DNA of 64,000 bases, taken from a bacterium. Its GTDB lineage: Bacteria > Cyanobacteriota > Vampirovibrionia > Gastranaerophilales > Gastranaerophilaceae. The notes under the pieces were generated by a model. It was not told the DNA's origin. It saw nothing but the letters and a program-made list of their open reading frames with translations, and made no database searches. The stretch lies in NCBI GenBank assembly GCA_017941035.1, contig JAGAXG010000029.1:1-64000 (forward strand), in the 5' to 3' direction. Shown here piece after piece: positions 9,269-18,396 of this stretch. The translations under genes were made by a program, and so were the position numbers. Each line of letters begins with the position of its first letter. The first letter of the stretch is position 1.

Positions 9269-10039
9269 ATGCGATTACCAAAAGTAAATTTTTCATATAA
9301 TCTTTCAAAAGGATCTGTTGTTGACAGATTAAAAAAGACAGAATTACTCAATGCTGATATATTCAACAACATTCTCGGCTTATATAAAGATACAGATACA
9401 GTTTCGTTGCGTCAAATAGAAAAAGTTTATAAACAATCATTACCTGAAAAGATAGATTTAAAAATTAAGAAACTTTCTCAGGATGAAAAAGAATATTCAG
9501 GTGGTTTATTTTCATCTTTTTTTAATGATTTGCAAGTTAGTTCATATCGAATATCTTTACCCGTTGAAAATAATTTGTTTAATATTATCGATATTCCAAT
9601 TTTAATGCATGAAAGTACGCATTTATTAGATCATGCCCTTAATCCGAAAATTAACAAAAATTTAGAAAAAACATTTATCTATAGAGGATTAGAAGATGAT
9701 GCAGTAGATTTTTATTCAAGTCATTTGTATAATCCTACTTGTTTTGATTTTATTTCTGAAGCTAAATTTATAAACTTTAAAAAGCAACTTCGTAATTTTT
9801 TATCAGAGTTTTTACCAAAAGATCAAATAGTAATGCTTAACAATTTTAGACAATCCTTATCTATGGAAGTTCATGCATACCATGAAGAAGATAAATATAT
9901 GTCTCTTTTATGTAAGAAAAAGGATTTAAAAAAAATCTACAATCCTTTGGTCTTAATTGAAAGAGCAATGTTTAATTTAAAGATAAATTTACTTAATAAT
10001 TCCTTAAAAAATATCATAGAACGTGAACGAAATATATAA
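9269..10039 (+). CDS. Unknown protein with an HExxH metallopeptidase-like motif
   Basis: A 256-residue protein with no family that I recognise. It contains H114-E-S-T-H118, matching HExxH, inside a hydrophobic-then-polar helix, and about 80 residues later the run SMEVHAYHEED (199-208) with E200, H202 and H205 as possible third ligands, so a gluzincin-like zinc site is possible. No signal peptide is visible. There is no convincing ribosome site; TATATT at 9258-9263 lies five bases before the ATG, raising the possibility of a leaderless message. It ends at a strong terminator shared with convergent nifJ. Confidence 0.7.
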   Translation: MRLPKVNFSYNLSKGSVVDRLKKTELLNADIFNNILGLYKDTDTVSLRQIEKVYKQSLPEKIDLKIKKLSQDEKEYSGGLFSSFFNDLQVSSYRISLPVENNLFNIIDIPILMHESTHLLDHALNPKINKNLEKTFIYRGLEDDAVDFYSSHLYNPTCFDFISEAKFINFKKQLRNFLSEFLPKDQIVMLNNFRQSLSMEVHAYHEEDKYMSLLCKKKDLKKIYNPLVLIERAMFNLKINLLNNSLKNIIERERNI

Positions 10040-10075
10040 AAGAAAAAGACTCCGTTTCCGGAGTCTTTTTCTTTT
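10038..10075. terminator. Bidirectional rho-independent terminator
   Basis: Near-perfect inverted repeat, arms 10038-10054 and 10059-10075, loop TTTC, with GACTCCG/CGGAGTC at the core, A-rich on the left and T-rich on the right. It serves the HExxH gene (plus) and nifJ (minus). Confidence 0.9.
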
Positions 10076-10091
10076 AAAGATGTTTTTGCAA

Positions 10092-13000
10092 TTACTTAAG
10101 TAATGCACCAACTGCTTTATAAACATCCATTCTTGTTGCGGCATCTTTTTGAGCTTGAGCGTACAATTCTTCAGCAGCTTCAGGATTAGTTTTAAGTAAT
10201 GACTTATAACGTCCTTCAGATCTGATAAATTCTTGATAATCAGCTTTTGGCTCTTTAGCATCCCAAGTAAATGGAACTTCAGCTTCAGGATTGTATCTGA
10301 ATAGTGGGAAGTATCCTGCTTCAACGGCACGTTTTTGTTCAGTTTGAGTTTTACTCATATCAATACCGTGAGCGATACAAGGAGCATAAGCAAAGATTAT
10401 TGAAGGTCCGTTATATGCTTCAGCTTCTTGGAATGCTTTAAGAGTTTGAGCTCTATCTGCACCCAATGCAACTGATGCAACATAAACATAACCGTAAGAC
10501 ATACTCATCAATGCCATGTTCTTCTTGTATGTTCTCTTACCGCCTGTAGCGAATTTTGCAACCGCACCTGTTGGAGTTGATTTAGAAGCCTGACCGCCTG
10601 TATTTGAATATACTTCTGTATCAAGAACAAGGATGTTTACATTCTTGTTCTGAGCAAGAACGTGGTCAATACCGCCGTAACCGATATCATTAGCCCATCC
10701 GTCACCACCGATAATCCAAACTGATTTATCAGTGAAGTAATCTTGCAATTCCTGAATTTTCTTGCAAGTCGGACACATATCATTAGAATGTTTAGCCAAA
10801 ACTTCTTTGACTTTATTTTGAGCTTCAACAGCTTCAGGAGTTTTTGAATTATCCCAATAAGCCATAGCACCTTCTAATGCTTCTTTTACATCAGCTTTAG
10901 CATTTGGATTTGATAAAACTTTTTCAACATTTTCTTTTAAAAGTTCTCTATTTGAATCAACAGCAAGTCTCATACCAAAACCAAATTCAGCGTTATCTTC
11001 AAATAATGAATTAGCCCAAGCCGGACCTCTGCCTTCCTTAGTCTTAGTATAAGGAATTGTAGGGAATGTACCTGAGTAAATTGAAGAACAACCTGTTGCG
11101 TTAGCAACGATTGTATTTTCTCCAAACAATTGAGAAACCAATTTAACGTAAGGAGTTTCACCACAACCTGCACAAGCACCTGAGAATTCAAATAATGGTT
11201 TTCTTAGCATTGCACCTTTGATTGTTTTTGTTGTGTTTTTACCCATAACATTATCAGGTAATTCATCAAAGAATTTTTCATTAACTACTTCGCCTGCGGC
11301 TTCTTCAGCTTCAATAGTTGACCATCTGAAAGCTTGTTTTTCAGGAGCCATTTTCATTGTAGGACATTGGTCTACACAAACACCGCAACCTGTACAATCT
11401 TTGCAGTATACCTGAACTTTAAATTTTTCATCAGCTAATGCAGGTCTTGCGGCAACAGTTTTGAATGATTTAGGAGCATTTGCCAAATCTTTTGCTTCAA
11501 TAAGTTTTGTTCTTACAGCAGCATGCGGACAAGCAGATGCACAAACTCCACACTGTAAGCAGTTTTCTGGAACCCATTGAGGAACACGTGGAGCAATACC
11601 ACGTTTCTCTAATTTTGCTGTACCTGTAGGAATTACACCATCAACGCTCATTGCTGAAACAGGGATATCATCTCCCTTTTGTCTCATTGAAGGTTCAATG
11701 ATTTTCTTTGCAAATTCATCAGCATCTTTTGAAATCATTTCAACGTGATCTGCGTGAGCAACACCGTCTAAAGAAGCAGGAATAACAACTTCTTCAGTTG
11801 CATTAATAGCTGCATCAATTAATGCTAAGTTCATATTAACAACGTCATCACCTTTTTTCTTAAAGGTTTTCTTAGTCATTTCTTTCATACCTTCATAAGC
11901 TTGTTCAAACGGAATAATTCCTGAAACTTTGAAGTATGCAACCATCATAACTGTATTAGCACCCTTACCACGTAAGCCTGGTTGTTCGTGAATAAGTTTT
12001 TCAGCATCAACATTATAGAATTTAATCTTCTTATTGATAATAGTTTCCTGCATATCTCTTGTTAAGTGAGAGAAAGCTTCTTCCTTACTCCATGGAGAAT
12101 TCAATAAGAATGTACCGCCTTCTTTAATACCTTTAAGTAAGTCATATCTGCCAACATAAGCATGAGCAGAACATGATACAAAATCAGGTGCAGTGATTAA
12201 ATAAGTTGATTTAATCGGTTTATCACCAAATCTTAAGTGAGAAACAGTTACACCAAATGATTTTTTAGAGTCATAAGCAAAGTATGCTTGAGCATCTTTA
12301 TCTGTATATTGACCGATAATTTTAATTGAGTTTTTGTTAGCACCAACTGTACCATCTGAACCCAATCCCCAGAACATGCAGTTTGTAGTTCCTTCAGGTT
12401 CTGTTACGATATGTTCTTCAATTGGTAAAGATTTGTGAGTTACATCATCATTTATACCAACTGTGAAGCCATGGAAACCTTCTTTTTCAGAATGTTTGTA
12501 AATAGCAAGCACCATTGAAGGAGTGAATTCTTTAGAAGCTAAACCGTAACGTCCGCCAATAACTCTGATACCCTTACCTTCTAATGCTGCAACAACATCT
12601 AAGAATAACGGTTCACCAATTGAACCTGGTTCTTTAGTTCTATCCATTGCGACAACTCTTTTAACAGTTGAAGGTAAAGCTGCCTTAAATCTTTCAACAT
12701 CAAACGGTCTGTATAATCTAACTTTAACTAAACCATATTTAGTTCCACGAGTAGAGTTCAAATATTCGATTGTTTCTTCTATAGTTTCACAACCTGAACC
12801 CATAGCAACGATAACGTCAGTAGCGTCAGGTGCACCAACATAATCAAATGGATGATATTGACGACCTGTTACTTTCGCAACTTTATCCATATATTCCTGT
12901 ACAATTTCAGGAACAGCTTCATAATATTTGTTAGAAGTTTCACGACCTTGGAAGTAAACGTCTCCGTTTTGAGCACCGACTTTTGAAACAGGTGCTTCAG

Positions 13001-13625
13001 GTCTTAATGCACGTTGACGGAATTCTTCAATATATTTAGGTTCAACGAGTGAAGCAATATCTTCATAAGAAATTTCTTCAATTTTGTGTACTTCGTGAGA
13101 AGTTCTAAATCCGTCAAAGAATTGTAAGAAAGGAACTTTAGCTTTATATGTAGCTAAATGTGCAACTAGTGCCAAATCCATTTCTTCTTGAACGCTGTTT
13201 GCTGATAACATTGCATAACCTGTGTTTCTGCAAGCCATAACATCAGTGTGATCTCCAAAGATTGCCAATGATTGAGCTGCTAACGCACGAGCTGCAACGT
13301 GAATAACGTGAGGTAACATTTCCCCTGCAACTTTATGCATAACAGGTATCATTAATAACAAACCTTGAGATGCGGTATATGTAGAAGTTAAAGCACCTGC
13401 TGCCAAAGAACCATGTACAGCACCTGCTGCACCCGCTTCTGATTGCATTTCGGCAACTTTTACTTCTTTGCCCCAGATATTTTTTTTGTGTTGAGATGCC
13501 CATTCATCAATCCATTCACCCATTGTAGATGAAGGTGTGATAGGGTAGATTGCTGATACTTCGCTTAATGCATACGCAACGTGTGCTGCAGCGTAGTTAC
13601 CATCAACTGTGATAGTTTTAGCCAT
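10092..13625 (-). CDS. nifJ: Pyruvate:ferredoxin (flavodoxin) oxidoreductase
   Basis: A 1177-residue single-chain PFOR of full length. It oxidatively decarboxylates pyruvate to acetyl-CoA, CO2 and reduced ferredoxin in anaerobes. Domains in order: N-terminal pyrimidine-binding domain with YPITPSS, a gamma domain around 420-620, a two-cluster ferredoxin-like domain (CLQCGVCxxxCP near 687 and CKDCTGCGVC near 740), a Cys-containing CAGCGET (about 815), and the TPP motif GDGWANDIGYGG (about 970) followed by NTGGQ. I start at MAKTITVDG because AGGAGG lies ten bases upstream; the 21-codon upstream extension is unsupported. It has its own promoter at 13677-13705. Confidence 0.97.
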   Translation of the reverse strand: MAKTITVDGNYAAAHVAYALSEVSAIYPITPSSTMGEWIDEWASQHKKNIWGKEVKVAEMQSEAGAAGAVHGSLAAGALTSTYTASQGLLLMIPVMHKVAGEMLPHVIHVAARALAAQSLAIFGDHTDVMACRNTGYAMLSANSVQEEMDLALVAHLATYKAKVPFLQFFDGFRTSHEVHKIEEISYEDIASLVEPKYIEEFRQRALRPEAPVSKVGAQNGDVYFQGRETSNKYYEAVPEIVQEYMDKVAKVTGRQYHPFDYVGAPDATDVIVAMGSGCETIEETIEYLNSTRGTKYGLVKVRLYRPFDVERFKAALPSTVKRVVAMDRTKEPGSIGEPLFLDVVAALEGKGIRVIGGRYGLASKEFTPSMVLAIYKHSEKEGFHGFTVGINDDVTHKSLPIEEHIVTEPEGTTNCMFWGLGSDGTVGANKNSIKIIGQYTDKDAQAYFAYDSKKSFGVTVSHLRFGDKPIKSTYLITAPDFVSCSAHAYVGRYDLLKGIKEGGTFLLNSPWSKEEAFSHLTRDMQETIINKKIKFYNVDAEKLIHEQPGLRGKGANTVMMVAYFKVSGIIPFEQAYEGMKEMTKKTFKKKGDDVVNMNLALIDAAINATEEVVIPASLDGVAHADHVEMISKDADEFAKKIIEPSMRQKGDDIPVSAMSVDGVIPTGTAKLEKRGIAPRVPQWVPENCLQCGVCASACPHAAVRTKLIEAKDLANAPKSFKTVAARPALADEKFKVQVYCKDCTGCGVCVDQCPTMKMAPEKQAFRWSTIEAEEAAGEVVNEKFFDELPDNVMGKNTTKTIKGAMLRKPLFEFSGACAGCGETPYVKLVSQLFGENTIVANATGCSSIYSGTFPTIPYTKTKEGRGPAWANSLFEDNAEFGFGMRLAVDSNRELLKENVEKVLSNPNAKADVKEALEGAMAYWDNSKTPEAVEAQNKVKEVLAKHSNDMCPTCKKIQELQDYFTDKSVWIIGGDGWANDIGYGGIDHVLAQNKNVNILVLDTEVYSNTGGQASKSTPTGAVAKFATGGKRTYKKNMALMSMSYGYVYVASVALGADRAQTLKAFQEAEAYNGPSIIFAYAPCIAHGIDMSKTQTEQKRAVEAGYFPLFRYNPEAEVPFTWDAKEPKADYQEFIRSEGRYKSLLKTNPEAAEELYAQAQKDAATRMDVYKAVGALLK

Positions 13626-13676
13626 AATATTATTAACCTCCTTATTTTTACTGCTTAATATCCACAACTTATTATT

Positions 13677-13705
13677 ATGATAATACAAACATAGAATTTA
13701 AACAA
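13677..13705 (-). promoter_or_regulatory. Promoter of nifJ
   Basis: On the minus strand, TTGTTT (13700-13705) and TATCAT (13677-13682) are separated by 17 bases, followed by an untranslated leader of about 45 bases that contains the AGGAGG ribosome site. Confidence 0.5.
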
Positions 13706-13787
13706 AATTTTTGAAGTGTAAATAATTGTAAAGTATAAGTCAAATTTATATATATTTTGTTTTATAAATTGTAGAAAGGTTATATTT

Positions 13788-14798
13788 ATGTTAATTCAAT
13801 TCAATTCAACCCCTTTGTATTCTCACAATTTGCAATCTTCAAACAAAGTTTGCTCGAAACCTATTTATAAAAATTTATCTCAACTATCTGTAGATACTGT
13901 TTCTTTTGGAATTGGAGAAAAGCAACTTGATAAAACTGCTTTAACCATTAGAAATGAATTGGCAAAAAAAGTTGTTAAAGAAGCAAAAGAGGATGCTCAA
14001 GAATTAAAATTTATATTAAATAAATTTTTAAGACCATATTTTTCAACTCAAAAACATCCTAATAATTTGATAAGAGTTACAAACGGAGAAATAAAGACTC
14101 GAATAAAAGGAGAAGACTCTTTGCGTAAAAAAGTTACCCCGCGTATGATTAATACTAAATACGGGGTCAAAAATGTCGGAGATTTAATAGGAGCGCGAAT
14201 TGTATTGCGCGATTCTTCTGCAGGATCAGTAGACGCTGTGTTATTTTCGATTGCAAATGCTGTTAAGCAGGGTGCTCTTCGTATAGTTGAAATAGAAAAA
14301 TATAACCCTGTACAAGGTAAAATTCCTGTAAAAAATATCAAAAAATTAGGTTATGGAACAAACAATGGTTTAAATATATTGGAAAATGTTTCTGGAGTTA
14401 CATCACAAGTCGGGACTCAAAAATCAGGTTATCCGGCAATTCATATAACTGTTAAAACAAAGCATGGTTATAAAGCCGAGATACAAATTATGGATGAAAA
14501 TGTTGAAGACCTTAAACACGTTGAGGACATTTGCTATAAAATAAGATGTAATAAAGGTGTACCTTCAAAATATAAAAATGTTGAAGCAGACATATTACCG
14601 TCATTTAATGATATAAAATCTAAGGGATTGGAAGATTCTTATATGGATTATGTAAAAGATTCTTACCTTACTGCATTTCGTTCTCAGGCAAAAGAATTTA
14701 AATCAAAAATTAAACCAAAATTTTTGCAAATCCCGTATTTTTTACCTCCAAAATTGGATTTTAATTATATTGCAAAAAAAATGCAGGAATGTAATTAA
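13788..14798 (+). CDS. RelA/SpoT synthetase-domain-like protein
   Basis: A 336-residue protein with a central nucleotidyltransferase domain resembling (p)ppGpp synthetases. The key synthetase positions seem kept: R105/K107 with S111 and K114/K115 (ATP site), D132-L-I-G-A-R137 (Mg site and DxxGxR), G214-Y215-x-x-x-H219 (guanosine stacking), and E231-I-Q (second metal ligand). There is no HD hydrolase domain before it and no TGS/ACT after it, so it is organised like a small alarmone synthetase but with unfamiliar N- and C-terminal arms. AAAGGT lies seven bases before the ATG. It converges on rlmD with two bases between stop codons. Activity is inferred only. Confidence 0.68.
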   Translation: MLIQFNSTPLYSHNLQSSNKVCSKPIYKNLSQLSVDTVSFGIGEKQLDKTALTIRNELAKKVVKEAKEDAQELKFILNKFLRPYFSTQKHPNNLIRVTNGEIKTRIKGEDSLRKKVTPRMINTKYGVKNVGDLIGARIVLRDSSAGSVDAVLFSIANAVKQGALRIVEIEKYNPVQGKIPVKNIKKLGYGTNNGLNILENVSGVTSQVGTQKSGYPAIHITVKTKHGYKAEIQIMDENVEDLKHVEDICYKIRCNKGVPSKYKNVEADILPSFNDIKSKGLEDSYMDYVKDSYLTAFRSQAKEFKSKIKPKFLQIPYFLPPKLDFNYIAKKMQECN

Positions 14799-14800
14799 AT

Positions 14801-16156
14801 CTATTTATTCACTTTTATTATTGCAGTATTTTCAATGTGATATGTGTGGCAAAACATATCAAATGGTTGTATAGATTCGATGATACATCCTTTTTGTTTT
14901 AGATATTTTAAGTCTCGAGCTAAAGTTGCAGGATTACAAGAAACATATATAATTGTATCTTTGCATAGTCTGTATGCTTCGTTTAAAGATCTAATACTAC
15001 ATCCTTTTCTTGGTGGATCAATTATAACAACATCAAATAATCTTTTTTCATTGGAAAAATATTCTCCTGCATCTCCACAGTGTATTTCTATATTGTCGAT
15101 TTTATTTAACTCGACGGATTTTTTAGCAAGTTCAACAGAATTATTGTTTTCTTCTATAGTTACGACTTTTTCTGCAACATCACTAATACATATCCCAAAT
15201 GCGCTTATTCCTGCATATGCATCGAGCACTAAAGGTTCTTTGAAATTATTTTTAATATAATCTTTTACATATTTAAAAATATTTTCTGCACTTCTTGGAT
15301 TTACTTGAAAAAATGTTTCTGCGCTTATTAAAAATTTTTTACCGTTTATGTATTCTTCTATATGTTTGTTTCCAACAATAAATACTGTTTTGTTCCCGAG
15401 TATTATATTCGATTTTTTATTATTAAGATTTATGCATACTCCTGATACTTCTTCAAAATTTTCGTATATAGCTTTCGCAAAATTTTCCAAATTTTGGGAA
15501 ATTTTATTATTATTTACTACTAAACAGACTAAATTTTTATTGTTTATTGAAGAACTTCTAATGACAATGTGTCTGAGATCTCCGGAATGCTTTTGTTCGA
15601 TATACCCGTGAATATTAAATTTGGGGGCATTTTCTCTTATAAACTCTATAATTTCATCGCATATTTTGGGCTGTATTGGGCAGTATTTAATATTTAAAAG
15701 CTCATGTGAAGATTGTTTATAATAACCGGCCAAAATTCTTTTAGAATTCTTTGTTTCGGACACAGGATATTGGATTTTTCTTCTGTAATTTTTGATTTGC
15801 GGGCTTGGAATAGGAGAAGGTATTTCAATATCTATACCACCTATGTTATGAATAGTCTCTTTTACGATTTGTCTTTTAATTTCAAGTTGATAATTGTAAT
15901 CTATATGTTGAAATTGGCATGCTCCACAAACTTTTTGCATTGGACAAAAAGGTACTGTTCTGTGTACAGAAGGTTCTAAAATTTCTGTTATAAAACCGTG
16001 CCCAAAGTTTTTGTTTAATTTTGAAATTTTGATTTTCAATCTGTCATTAGGACATGAATTTTCAACGAAAATAACAAAACCGTTTACTCTGCAAATACCC
16101 AGTCCTAAATTTGAAATTTTTTCTATTGTTACTTCAAATTCTTCGCCGATTTTCAT
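14801..16156 (-). CDS. rlmD: 23S rRNA (uracil-C5)-methyltransferase, RlmD/RumA family
   Basis: A 451-residue TrmA/RumA-family enzyme making 5-methyluridine in rRNA with SAM. N-terminal TRAM domain (about 1-60), Fe-S Cys C71, C77 and C80 with a fourth near 158 (KYCPIQ), SAM motif LDAYAG, DPPRKGC, and nucleophile Cys near 406 in YVSCNPATLARDL. The paralogue RlmCD/RlmC has the same layout, so the target uridine is not certain. No ribosome site is visible. TAAAAT (complement of 16163-16168), within TGATAAAAT, sits six bases before the ATG, suggesting a leaderless message. The same arrangement is seen at rimO. Confidence 0.9.
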   Translation of the reverse strand: MKIGEEFEVTIEKISNLGLGICRVNGFVIFVENSCPNDRLKIKISKLNKNFGHGFITEILEPSVHRTVPFCPMQKVCGACQFQHIDYNYQLEIKRQIVKETIHNIGGIDIEIPSPIPSPQIKNYRRKIQYPVSETKNSKRILAGYYKQSSHELLNIKYCPIQPKICDEIIEFIRENAPKFNIHGYIEQKHSGDLRHIVIRSSSINNKNLVCLVVNNNKISQNLENFAKAIYENFEEVSGVCINLNNKKSNIILGNKTVFIVGNKHIEEYINGKKFLISAETFFQVNPRSAENIFKYVKDYIKNNFKEPLVLDAYAGISAFGICISDVAEKVVTIEENNNSVELAKKSVELNKIDNIEIHCGDAGEYFSNEKRLFDVVIIDPPRKGCSIRSLNEAYRLCKDTIIYVSCNPATLARDLKYLKQKGCIIESIQPFDMFCHTYHIENTAIIKVNK

Positions 16157-16244
16157 ATTTAAATTTTATCATAAATATTTATATTTTACATTTATTAGAT
16201 AGTGTGCTAATATGTGTCATATATATAATTTTTGAGGGCTGTGT

Positions 16245-17084
16245 ATGAAAAAGTTTATTATAACTTTATTATTGTTAATCCCATTTGCTTCAGGATGTAC
16301 AACTATCGATACTCAATTAACTATAAATAACGATAAATCTGCTCAACTTGAAACAAGATTGTCATATAAAGGGGATTTAAATAATAAAAATAGTGATTAT
16401 GCTGGTTTAATCAGAAATAATTACAAGGGATTTATAGATAATACATACATAACAGATGAAGTTACATCAAGAGAAAATTCTGTTATTACTGCAAAAAAGA
16501 CAGTTAAAAATATAAAATACGAAGATATTGATATGACTTCTTTGGGATTTGTTTCAAACAATCCTTCCAAAAAATTTGTAGAGCTAAAACAAAATTTTTT
16601 TGTAACATCTTTCAATATTGATATTGTGTATAATTATCCCAAAGTATTAGAAGCATTAAAAAAATCCGAAGAAAAAAAAGCTTTAGCTTCTCAAAAAATT
16701 ATGACCCCTGAGTATCTTCAAAATTATGAACAGTTTCAGCAATTGGAAGAACAAGGGAAAGCTGATTTTGTTGCGAATTTTGAACATAATTCTATTTCAG
16801 AGGAAGAGGTTTCTCATGCCGGAAATAATGAGTCTAATGAGGATGTAGAATTAAATTTTGCAGTAAAACTTCCTTCTTTTGCTTCTTATAATAATGCAGA
16901 TAAAGTAAAAGATAATGTTTATATTTGGGAAATAAGAAAAATGGGCCCAACTGTAATTAGGCTTCAATACGTAATTTATAGCAGTTACGCAATTACATTT
17001 ATTCTTCTTGCGGGTTTAGCATTGCTAATTTATATTGCAAAACGCCTTTATAAGCATGAAAACTTAAAACGTATTGGAAAATAA
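16245..17084 (+). CDS. Lipoprotein with C-terminal membrane helix (LppM/DUF3153-like)
   Basis: A 279-residue protein with a lipoprotein signal peptide and lipobox FASGC (lipidated Cys 18). The body is predicted extracytoplasmic, starting TTIDTQLTINNDKSA, a pattern seen in LppM/DUF3153-type lipoproteins. A membrane helix occupies about 247-267 (ITFILLAGLALLIYIA) and is followed by a basic tail. A lipidated N-terminus combined with a C-terminal helix would tether both ends. Function is unknown. GAGGG lies seven bases before the ATG. A terminator follows at 17115. Confidence 0.7.
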   Translation: MKKFIITLLLLIPFASGCTTIDTQLTINNDKSAQLETRLSYKGDLNNKNSDYAGLIRNNYKGFIDNTYITDEVTSRENSVITAKKTVKNIKYEDIDMTSLGFVSNNPSKKFVELKQNFFVTSFNIDIVYNYPKVLEALKKSEEKKALASQKIMTPEYLQNYEQFQQLEEQGKADFVANFEHNSISEEEVSHAGNNESNEDVELNFAVKLPSFASYNNADKVKDNVYIWEIRKMGPTVIRLQYVIYSSYAITFILLAGLALLIYIAKRLYKHENLKRIGK

Positions 17085-17114
17085 TTATTAAAATCTTATA
17101 GTATGAATTTGTAT

Positions 17115-17145
17115 AAAAAAAGAACCGTTTACAGGTTCTTTTTTT
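17115..17145 (+). terminator. Rho-independent terminator
   Basis: AAAAAAAGAACC (17115-17126) pairs with GGTTCTTTTTTT (17134-17145) around a seven-base loop. It ends the lipoprotein transcript, and its A-rich left arm gives a U tract for tRNA-Val on the minus strand. Confidence 0.85.
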
Positions 17146-17146
17146 A

Positions 17147-17222
17147 TGGTGGGCGTTATAAGACTCGAACTTATGACCCTCTCCTTGTAAGGGAGACGCT
17201 CTACCAACTGAGCTAAACGCCC
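17147..17222 (-). tRNA. tRNA-Val (anticodon TAC)
   Basis: On the minus strand the acceptor GGGCGTT pairs with AACGCCC, the D-arm is GCTC...GAGC, the anticodon stem TCTCC/GGAGA encloses loop CTTACAA (anticodon TAC), and the T-arm loop is TTCGAGT. ACCA is encoded. It ends two bases from the terminator. Confidence 0.96.
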
Positions 17223-17274
17223 TTGCACTATTTACTTTCGGTCAAGTGATTTAAGCATTCACTTTAGCAAGATT

Positions 17275-17303
17275 ATACTAACAAGAACATTTTTTTATGT
17301 CAA
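17275..17303 (-). promoter_or_regulatory. Promoter of tRNA-Val
   Basis: Minus strand TTGACA (17298-17303), 17-base spacer, TAGTAT (17275-17280) overlapping a downstream TATAAT. The spacer is almost the same as that of the tRNA-Lys promoter at 29799. The tRNA begins about 50 bases downstream. Confidence 0.75.
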
Positions 17304-17365
17304 GACCTTGTTGAAACTTTTTTAAATATTTTTCGTCTTTGTTTTTAGTAAGAGTGGAGGAAGTA

Positions 17366-18268
17366 ATGATTACAGAGTATGAGAAACTTGATATTAATGA
17401 AGAAGATGATATTAAAACTTTTAGTAATATTGTTGTTGAAGATGATATTTTACAGTGTTATTTGAAAGAAATTGGACACACAAAATTATTAAAACCGGAA
17501 CAAGAAAAAGAACTTGGAAAACTTATAAAAGAACAAAAAGATAACAGTGCAATAAAAAAACTTGTTCAAGCAAATTTAAGACTTGTAGTAAGTATTGCAA
17601 AACGTTATACTGGGCGCGGAATATTATTTATGGATTTATTGCAGGAGGGTTCAATTGGTCTTATGAGGGCAGCAGAAAAGTTTGATTATTCAAAAAATTT
17701 TAAATTTTCGACATATGCAACTTGGTGGATTAAACAGGCAATTGTAAGGGCTATAGCAAATAATTCAAAAACGATACGAATTCCTGTTCATATGATAGAT
17801 AAGATCCGAAAATATAAGGGGGCAGTTGAGTATTTATCTGAAAAACTTGATAAAGATCCTACTGATGCCCAAGTTGCTGACTATTTGAACTTACCAGAAA
17901 AACAAGTTCTTAAAATCAAGCATTCTATTATTCATGAACCTTTAAGTCTTGAAACAGCTGTTACTGATGATTTATGCCTTTCTGATTTTATTGAAGATAA
18001 GTCGTGTTATTCTCCTGAAGAACAAGCAAAGCATGATTTTTTAAATGATTCAATTCAAGAATTGCTCTGTGTTTTGTCTGATAAAGAAAAACAAGTGATT
18101 TCAATGCGTTTTGGCATAAATTCAGAAGCCCCAAAAACTCTTCTTGAAGTAGGTAATGCTATCGGGTATTCAAAAGAAAGAATAAGACAAATAGAGTCCG
18201 AAGCTTTGAAAAAAATGCGCCATAACAAGTATACACGGCATTTCAAGGACTATATAGAAAATATTTAG
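17366..18268 (+). CDS. RNA polymerase sigma-70 family factor (RpoD/SigA-like, group 1 or 2)
   Basis: A 300-residue sigma factor. Region 1.2 is [10 protein letters not shown]... (about 29 on), region 2 includes [24 protein letters not shown] and [13 protein letters not shown], region 3 follows IPVHM, and region 4 ends with an HTH at [12 protein letters not shown]. There is no long region 1.1, which fits a group 2 sigma or a compact principal sigma as found in cyanobacteria-related groups. The start is ATG 17366 with GGAGG five bases upstream; the nine upstream codons from TTG are unsupported. The gene is monocistronic and followed by an anomalous GC-rich stretch. Confidence 0.92.
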   Translation: MITEYEKLDINEEDDIKTFSNIVVEDDILQCYLKEIGHTKLLKPEQEKELGKLIKEQKDNSAIKKLVQANLRLVVSIAKRYTGRGILFMDLLQEGSIGLMRAAEKFDYSKNFKFSTYATWWIKQAIVRAIANNSKTIRIPVHMIDKIRKYKGAVEYLSEKLDKDPTDAQVADYLNLPEKQVLKIKHSIIHEPLSLETAVTDDLCLSDFIEDKSCYSPEEQAKHDFLNDSIQELLCVLSDKEKQVISMRFGINSEAPKTLLEVGNAIGYSKERIRQIESEALKKMRHNKYTRHFKDYIENI

Positions 18269-18285
18269 TTTATTGCTTGCAAAAA

Positions 18286-18380
18286 CTTGACTCGTACTAC
18301 CGCGGCTACCTCAGTTCGTACATGAAACGTGACGTCAACAGGCGCGCCGCGCCGTGCTTCAAGGCGGTTAGCGTAAAGTA
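18286..18380. other. GC-rich island of unknown nature
   Basis: About 80-95 bases of roughly 60% GC in a neighbourhood near 30% GC. It contains several palindromes (CCGCGG, TGACGTCA, GGCGCGCC) and a possible hairpin CGCC/GGCG around GTGCTTCAA. There is no U-tract, so it is not a normal terminator for the sigma gene. A 20-codon frame (18322-18381) exists but lacks a ribosome site. It could be a structured RNA, a foreign fragment or an assembly artefact. Confidence 0.5.
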
Positions 18381-18396
18381 ATTATTTTGGATACCC

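Noticed and set aside
13626..13688. 21-codon N-terminal extension of nifJ
   Set aside because: It contains the ribosome site and leader; AGGAGG is well placed only for MAKTITVDG.
18301..18375. Integron attC-like site (GTTAGC near 18367)
   Set aside because: No matching inverse core at the other end of the island and no integron integrase.
18322..18381. 20-codon frame in the GC-rich island
   Set aside because: No ribosome site, no promoter directly upstream, and the GC content explains the lack of stops; treated as part of the anomalous island.
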